DNA of 6,090 nt, taken from Rhizobiaceae bacterium (GTDB lineage Bacteria; Pseudomonadota; Alphaproteobacteria; Rhizobiales; Rhizobiaceae). Each line of letters begins with the position of its first letter. The first letter of the stretch is position 1. The notes below the pieces were generated by a model. It was given only the letters and a program-made list of their open reading frames with translations. It had not been told where the DNA came from and did not search any database. Both the position numbers and the translations under genes were made by a program. Where the stretch lies: positions 1 to 6,090 of the forward strand of contig JAJFMR010000204.1 of the NCBI GenBank assembly GCA_020696915.1, written 5' to 3'. Positions 5,888 to 6,090 of this stretch are shown here, piece after piece.

Positions 5888-6090
5888 TCAGGCCGGCTTT
5901 TCGAGCAGTGCACGCCGCATCGTCTCGGCCACCCGGTCGACGGTTTCCGCGATCCGCACGCCGGCCGCGCGCAGCGCCTCGATCTTGGCGGCGGCATGCA
6001 CGCCACCGGCCGGAGCGAAGGCGCCGGCATGGCCCATGCGCCGTTCGGACGGTGCATGGCGGCCGGCCACCAGCGCCACCACCGGCTTTG
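5888..6090 (-). CDS. Succinyl-CoA synthetase alpha subunit (SucD)-like protein, C-terminal fragment
   Basis: Only the last 67 residues are in the window; the 5' part lies beyond 6090. The visible part reads KPVVALVAG, then RRMGHAGAF, then AAAKIEALRAAGVRIAETV, ending LLEKPA before TGA at 5890-5888. This matches the end of the SucD ligase domain (KPVVGYIAG, KRMGHAGAI, EKFAALEAAGV in E. coli), and the His of MGHAGA (codon at 6029-6031) corresponds to the phosphorylated catalytic His. Family members are nucleotide-dependent acid-CoA ligases working with a SucC-like ATP-grasp partner; malate-CoA ligase MtkB is a relative. The glycine-rich GGKGTADEK stretch of SucD is altered here (AGGVHAAAK), arguing for a specialised paralogue rather than the TCA-cycle enzyme. 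Near an oxc gene it may activate oxalate or another diacid; that is inference. Confidence 0.85.
   Translation of the reverse strand, partial: KPVVALVAGRHAPSERRMGHAGAFAPAGGVHAAAKIEALRAAGVRIAETVDRVAETMRRALLEKPA

Noticed and set aside
5593..6057. N-terminal extension of the TctC frame, giving 490 residues
   Set aside because: The extension overlaps the SucD-like gene, looks like non-coding translation, and would bury the signal peptide; a strong ribosome site marks the TTG at 5592.

Overview
The window reads as an accessory catabolic locus from a high-GC alphaproteobacterium, most likely of the Rhizobiales (Mesorhizobium/Bradyrhizobium-like). That placement rests on codon use, on the closeness of the oxalyl-CoA decarboxylase to rhizobial versions as I remember them, and on the tripartite tricarboxylate transporter (TTT) genes typical of that group. 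Every gene I can support lies on the minus strand, so transcription runs from high to low coordinates. There are no RNA genes, insertion sequences or CRISPR arrays.

Layout in transcription order: (1) 6090-5888, the C-terminal end of a succinyl-CoA synthetase alpha (SucD)-like subunit with its phosphohistidine motif; (2) a 295-base non-coding gap with a candidate promoter, a candidate operator and inverted repeats; (3) 5592-4585, a TctC/Bug-type periplasmic binding protein; (4) 4505-3975, the small membrane subunit TctB; (5) 3882-2365, the large permease TctA; (6) 2311-1589, a GntR-family (FCD subfamily) regulator; (7) 1555 to the window edge, oxalyl-CoA decarboxylase (oxc), which runs off the left end. 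Gaps from tctC to oxc are 33 to 92 bases, which fits one transcription unit.

Inferred function: a binding-protein-dependent transporter brings in a carboxylate, plausibly oxalate or a related diacid. An acyl-CoA ligase of SucCD type may charge it with CoA. Oxalyl-CoA decarboxylase then converts oxalyl-CoA to formyl-CoA and CO2. The GntR regulator probably controls the unit: a 13-bp motif (consensus CATAYTGTATAYC) occurs both upstream of tctC and immediately upstream of gntR.

Two points deserve attention. The oxc gene appears to lack about 42 residues, in frame, at the start of its C-terminal thiamine-diphosphate-binding domain, while everything around the junction is well conserved. The paired 13-bp motif is a concrete operator candidate that could be tested.
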